A stretch of 64,000 bases of DNA, taken from the NCBI GenBank assembly GCA_964019135.1, contig OZ025260.1:22872254-22936253 (forward strand), read 5' to 3'. Of this stretch, positions 61,629 through 64,000 are shown piece after piece. The notes beneath the pieces are model-generated. The model saw nothing but the letters and a program-made list of their open reading frames with translations, was not told the DNA's origin and did no database searches. Source of the stretch: Arenicola marina. Its lineage: Eukaryota > Annelida > Polychaeta > Arenicolidae. The translations under genes were made by a program, and so were the position numbers. The stretch's first letter is position 1. Every line of letters begins with the position of its first letter.

Positions 61629-62523
61629 TGTCTAGAGCTTCCGGGTTAAAGTCTGCCTCCAATCCCGATCCCGGAAAGCGATGGGTCCTACCATCTGAAC
61701 TAGGAAAGTTCCCGGACACTGCATAGATAATGCAATTAAGTTAATAAATTGGAATCGCCTTCTCCAGAACATTTATTGCTGTGACAATGATAACCATACG
61801 TAATCCGCAGTCGGTGAAGTCACTGTCGCCAGATAATTTACGCATCGAGATGGTTAATACATGTTCCCCTCAACGGAAAAATCCTGTAGAGAAATATTTG
61901 CACCCAGATATCAGTGACCCCGAACCATCGTCAAGACACATCCGGGTTCTACGTCCGGCTTTTCCGTCCGGCTTCTCCGTCCCCCTTCACCCCTCGCCGG
62001 CAGTATCTTACCAACCCATCCCCGTCCCCACAGGTCCCCGCCCCGCTCTCGCCCCCACCCCACCCCATCCAATCACGGGCATCGCCTTGTGGACAGCAGA
62101 TGGATTCCCCCCACCAACCTCTGGTCGCTGCCTCTTGGCACAATGATCGCTGCACTGGTGTTGCCGCTATGCCACCAGTACATAAACACGGGACATTCCG
62201 CAGCCTGCCGCCACCCCCATGGCACCGCGGGATAAAGCTCAACTGGCTTCAGCCGCTGACGGACACAAAGCAACCATTACGCCACGGTTGAATTGATTTC
62301 CGCGCCGTAGACACAACAAAAAAAAGGCAGAACCGCCATCGCGTGTACTAACCACGGTCGGTCAGGTCGTGGCCACGCCGCTCAGAGGTCGTCGCCCTCG
62401 GTGAGCTCATTTTTCCCGGGCTCCACCAGCCCCTGTCACAGCTGATTTGAGATATTACGGTTGCTTGTGACGAGGCGTGGACCCCGGGGGGTGTAGTGAC
62501 CTGTGCGCGGCGGGGTGTCGGGG

Positions 62524-62757
62524 GCAGAGGCTGGGGCGGGGGGTGTGGCGCCATCTAGCGGCGAGGAGAGCGCACATCGGGCGCTGGGGCTGGGGCGGGG
62601 TGGGGCGCCATCTAGCGGCGGGGAGAGCGCACATCGGGCGCTGGGGCTGGGGCGGGGTGGGGCGCCATCTAGCGGCGGGGAGAGCGCACATCGGGCGCTG
62701 GGGCTGGGGCGAGGTGGGGCGCCATCTAGCGAGGGGAGAGCGCACATCGGGCGCTGT
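62524..62757. repeat. 57-bp GC-rich minisatellite, 4 copies
   Basis: Core ggcgccatctagcggcgggg then agagcgcacatcgggcgctggggc. The unit holds four closely spaced G4 runs and is 19 codons long, which keeps frames open on both strands. Confidence 0.9.
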
Positions 62758-62952
62758 CAGACGCGGCAGTTAAACAGCTATCCGACGTCCCGGAAGCGGC
62801 CGCAAGTCACCGACGTTGTCAGCATCGGAACGACCGACCCATTTCCGGTCCGGTTTCGGGCGATAGGGGGCGGGGCGGTGGCGGTGGCGGCCACGTGGTC
62901 TTATTCCCCAGAGGACGGCTCACCGCACGAATATCTGGTCGGGGCGTATGTC

Positions 62953-63075
62953 GGGGTTGGTTGTATATTCAAGGCGCTTTAACCACTTTTGGTCATATCG
63001 CGTCAATGGGAGAAGGGAGGGAGAGTGGAGCCATGTTCCCGGGGGTATCCCCCTACTCTTTACGAAGAAGGACAT
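62953..63075 (-). mobile_element. SINE family B, truncated, perfect target duplication
   Basis: Body only (tgtatattcaaggcgcttta ... gaagaaggacat), flanked by identical 12-mers ggggcgtatgtc at 62941-62952 and 63076-63087. Confidence 0.82.
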
Positions 63076-64000
63076 GGGGCGTATGTCAGTGGACGTCACG
63101 GTATGTGGCACGGATAGAGCAGCAGTTCACCACCAGATACCATATGCATCTAGATAGCGATAGCCGTTGATGTAGATGTGGTCATCACCACAGACATTAG
63201 CCACAGAATTGCACCGCTCCAGTTATCACACGTCATGTGATTGGGGTGATATTAACGGCATTTTGAATTAACTAAATTACCTTACCATAACCTACCTCTC
63301 AGGTCCCAGACTTACACCCTTATGACATAGGACCTTATGACAAGGTATTTCATTATCCTTGCTTAAACACGAAAGCTTGAAGGGGCTTTTCTATACTTTT
63401 CCTCTGTTGAATAAAATCATTTCTGGTTAATGGGTTTTCAACAATCTTGATTCAGAGTGGCTTCGGAAAACCATATCACATCCGTAGAATTGCCGACAAC
63501 GGTTCAACTTCGACCATCCCATGTCAAAATGTAACGTGCGGCGGCCAAATATGCTCTAATATTATTATCTACTATTCAGTTAAACATCTCATATGTGCAC
63601 AAAGGCAACCTAAAACAGCTACTTCTACGCATATTCTGGTTCCCGAGTGGAACTGCCCATGTCGTGGCGCCAGGGTAAGGACTGTACAGACGACCATAGG
63701 GCAAAAGAAAGGTTGGTCAAAGGACCCAAGGGGCACAGATCCATGGTTACCGTATCAGGCTTTATCCCGATCCCACACGCCCATCCTATCATTCCCTCTT
63801 ATATGATCTGCACATGCTACGCCAGAGAGAGCTTTCACGAACCATTCTGCCGATACTCAATGCGAAAAACTGACCCAAATGAGCTCACAAGAAAGTCCCC
63901 ATCGTCAAAAAACTATAATAGGATGCAGACTTTGAACAATGATGCCACCCTTAAATACGCGTCTTTCACTTTTTGAATCTGTGACTTCCCTCACCCCCTC

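Larger units (their letters stand above)
46809..64000. other. upstream region without supported coding exon
   Basis: Expected to hold the 5' UTR exon(s), first intron and promoter of apbb, none of which I can place. The content I recognise is repeats, SINEs, a MITE, an N gap and promoter-like motif clusters, listed separately. Confidence 0.5.

Overview
This is eukaryotic, invertebrate metazoan DNA. Spliced exons are separated by kilobase introns full of minisatellites, tRNA-derived SINEs, small inverted-repeat elements and long poly-G/poly-C tracts. I see no bacterial operon logic, and almost all long open frames are artefacts of repeats or of GC-rich simple sequence. Intronic minisatellites that include exon-intron boundaries suggest a cephalochordate (amphioxus): I recall such repeats being described there, but I cannot check it from sequence alone.

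I can support one gene. It lies on the minus strand and encodes a Fe65-family adaptor (amyloid beta precursor protein-binding family B, APBB). I assembled it exon by exon. A large acidic N-terminal exon (46800..46025) is followed by exons at 36926..36723, 33313..33154, 28616..28550 and 25586..25468 (the last two split the WW domain), 24949..24828, 24520..24319, 24111..23984 and 22750..22473 (PTB1), then 22125..22024, 21633..21518, 20826..20753, 19165..19057 and 17507..17424 (PTB2). There are two candidate last exons, 15856..15770 and 9938..9861. Every junction has GT/AG ends and matching phase. The open frame is 875 codons with the first last exon and 872 with the second. The two last exons encode two versions of the same basic C-terminal helix, which is the most interesting coding feature here.

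Layout. 1-9.3 kb is the 3' flank of the gene: a promoter-like module at 355-410, a hAT-like MITE, a SINE, a 3.5-kb 37-bp minisatellite and CRE-rich repeats. 9.3-46.8 kb is the gene. Its introns hold a 31-bp minisatellite of over 100 copies between the two last exons, a 32-bp minisatellite against one acceptor, and an array carrying repeated copies of a real 5' splice site. 46.8-64 kb has no recognisable coding exon. It is probably the first (5' UTR) intron and/or the upstream flank, with minisatellites, SINEs, a 200-N assembly gap and a few promoter-like motif clusters.

The theme is the interplay of tandem repeats with splice and regulatory sites of one adaptor gene: decoy donors, acceptor-adjacent arrays, and a CRE array in the putative 3' UTR of one isoform.
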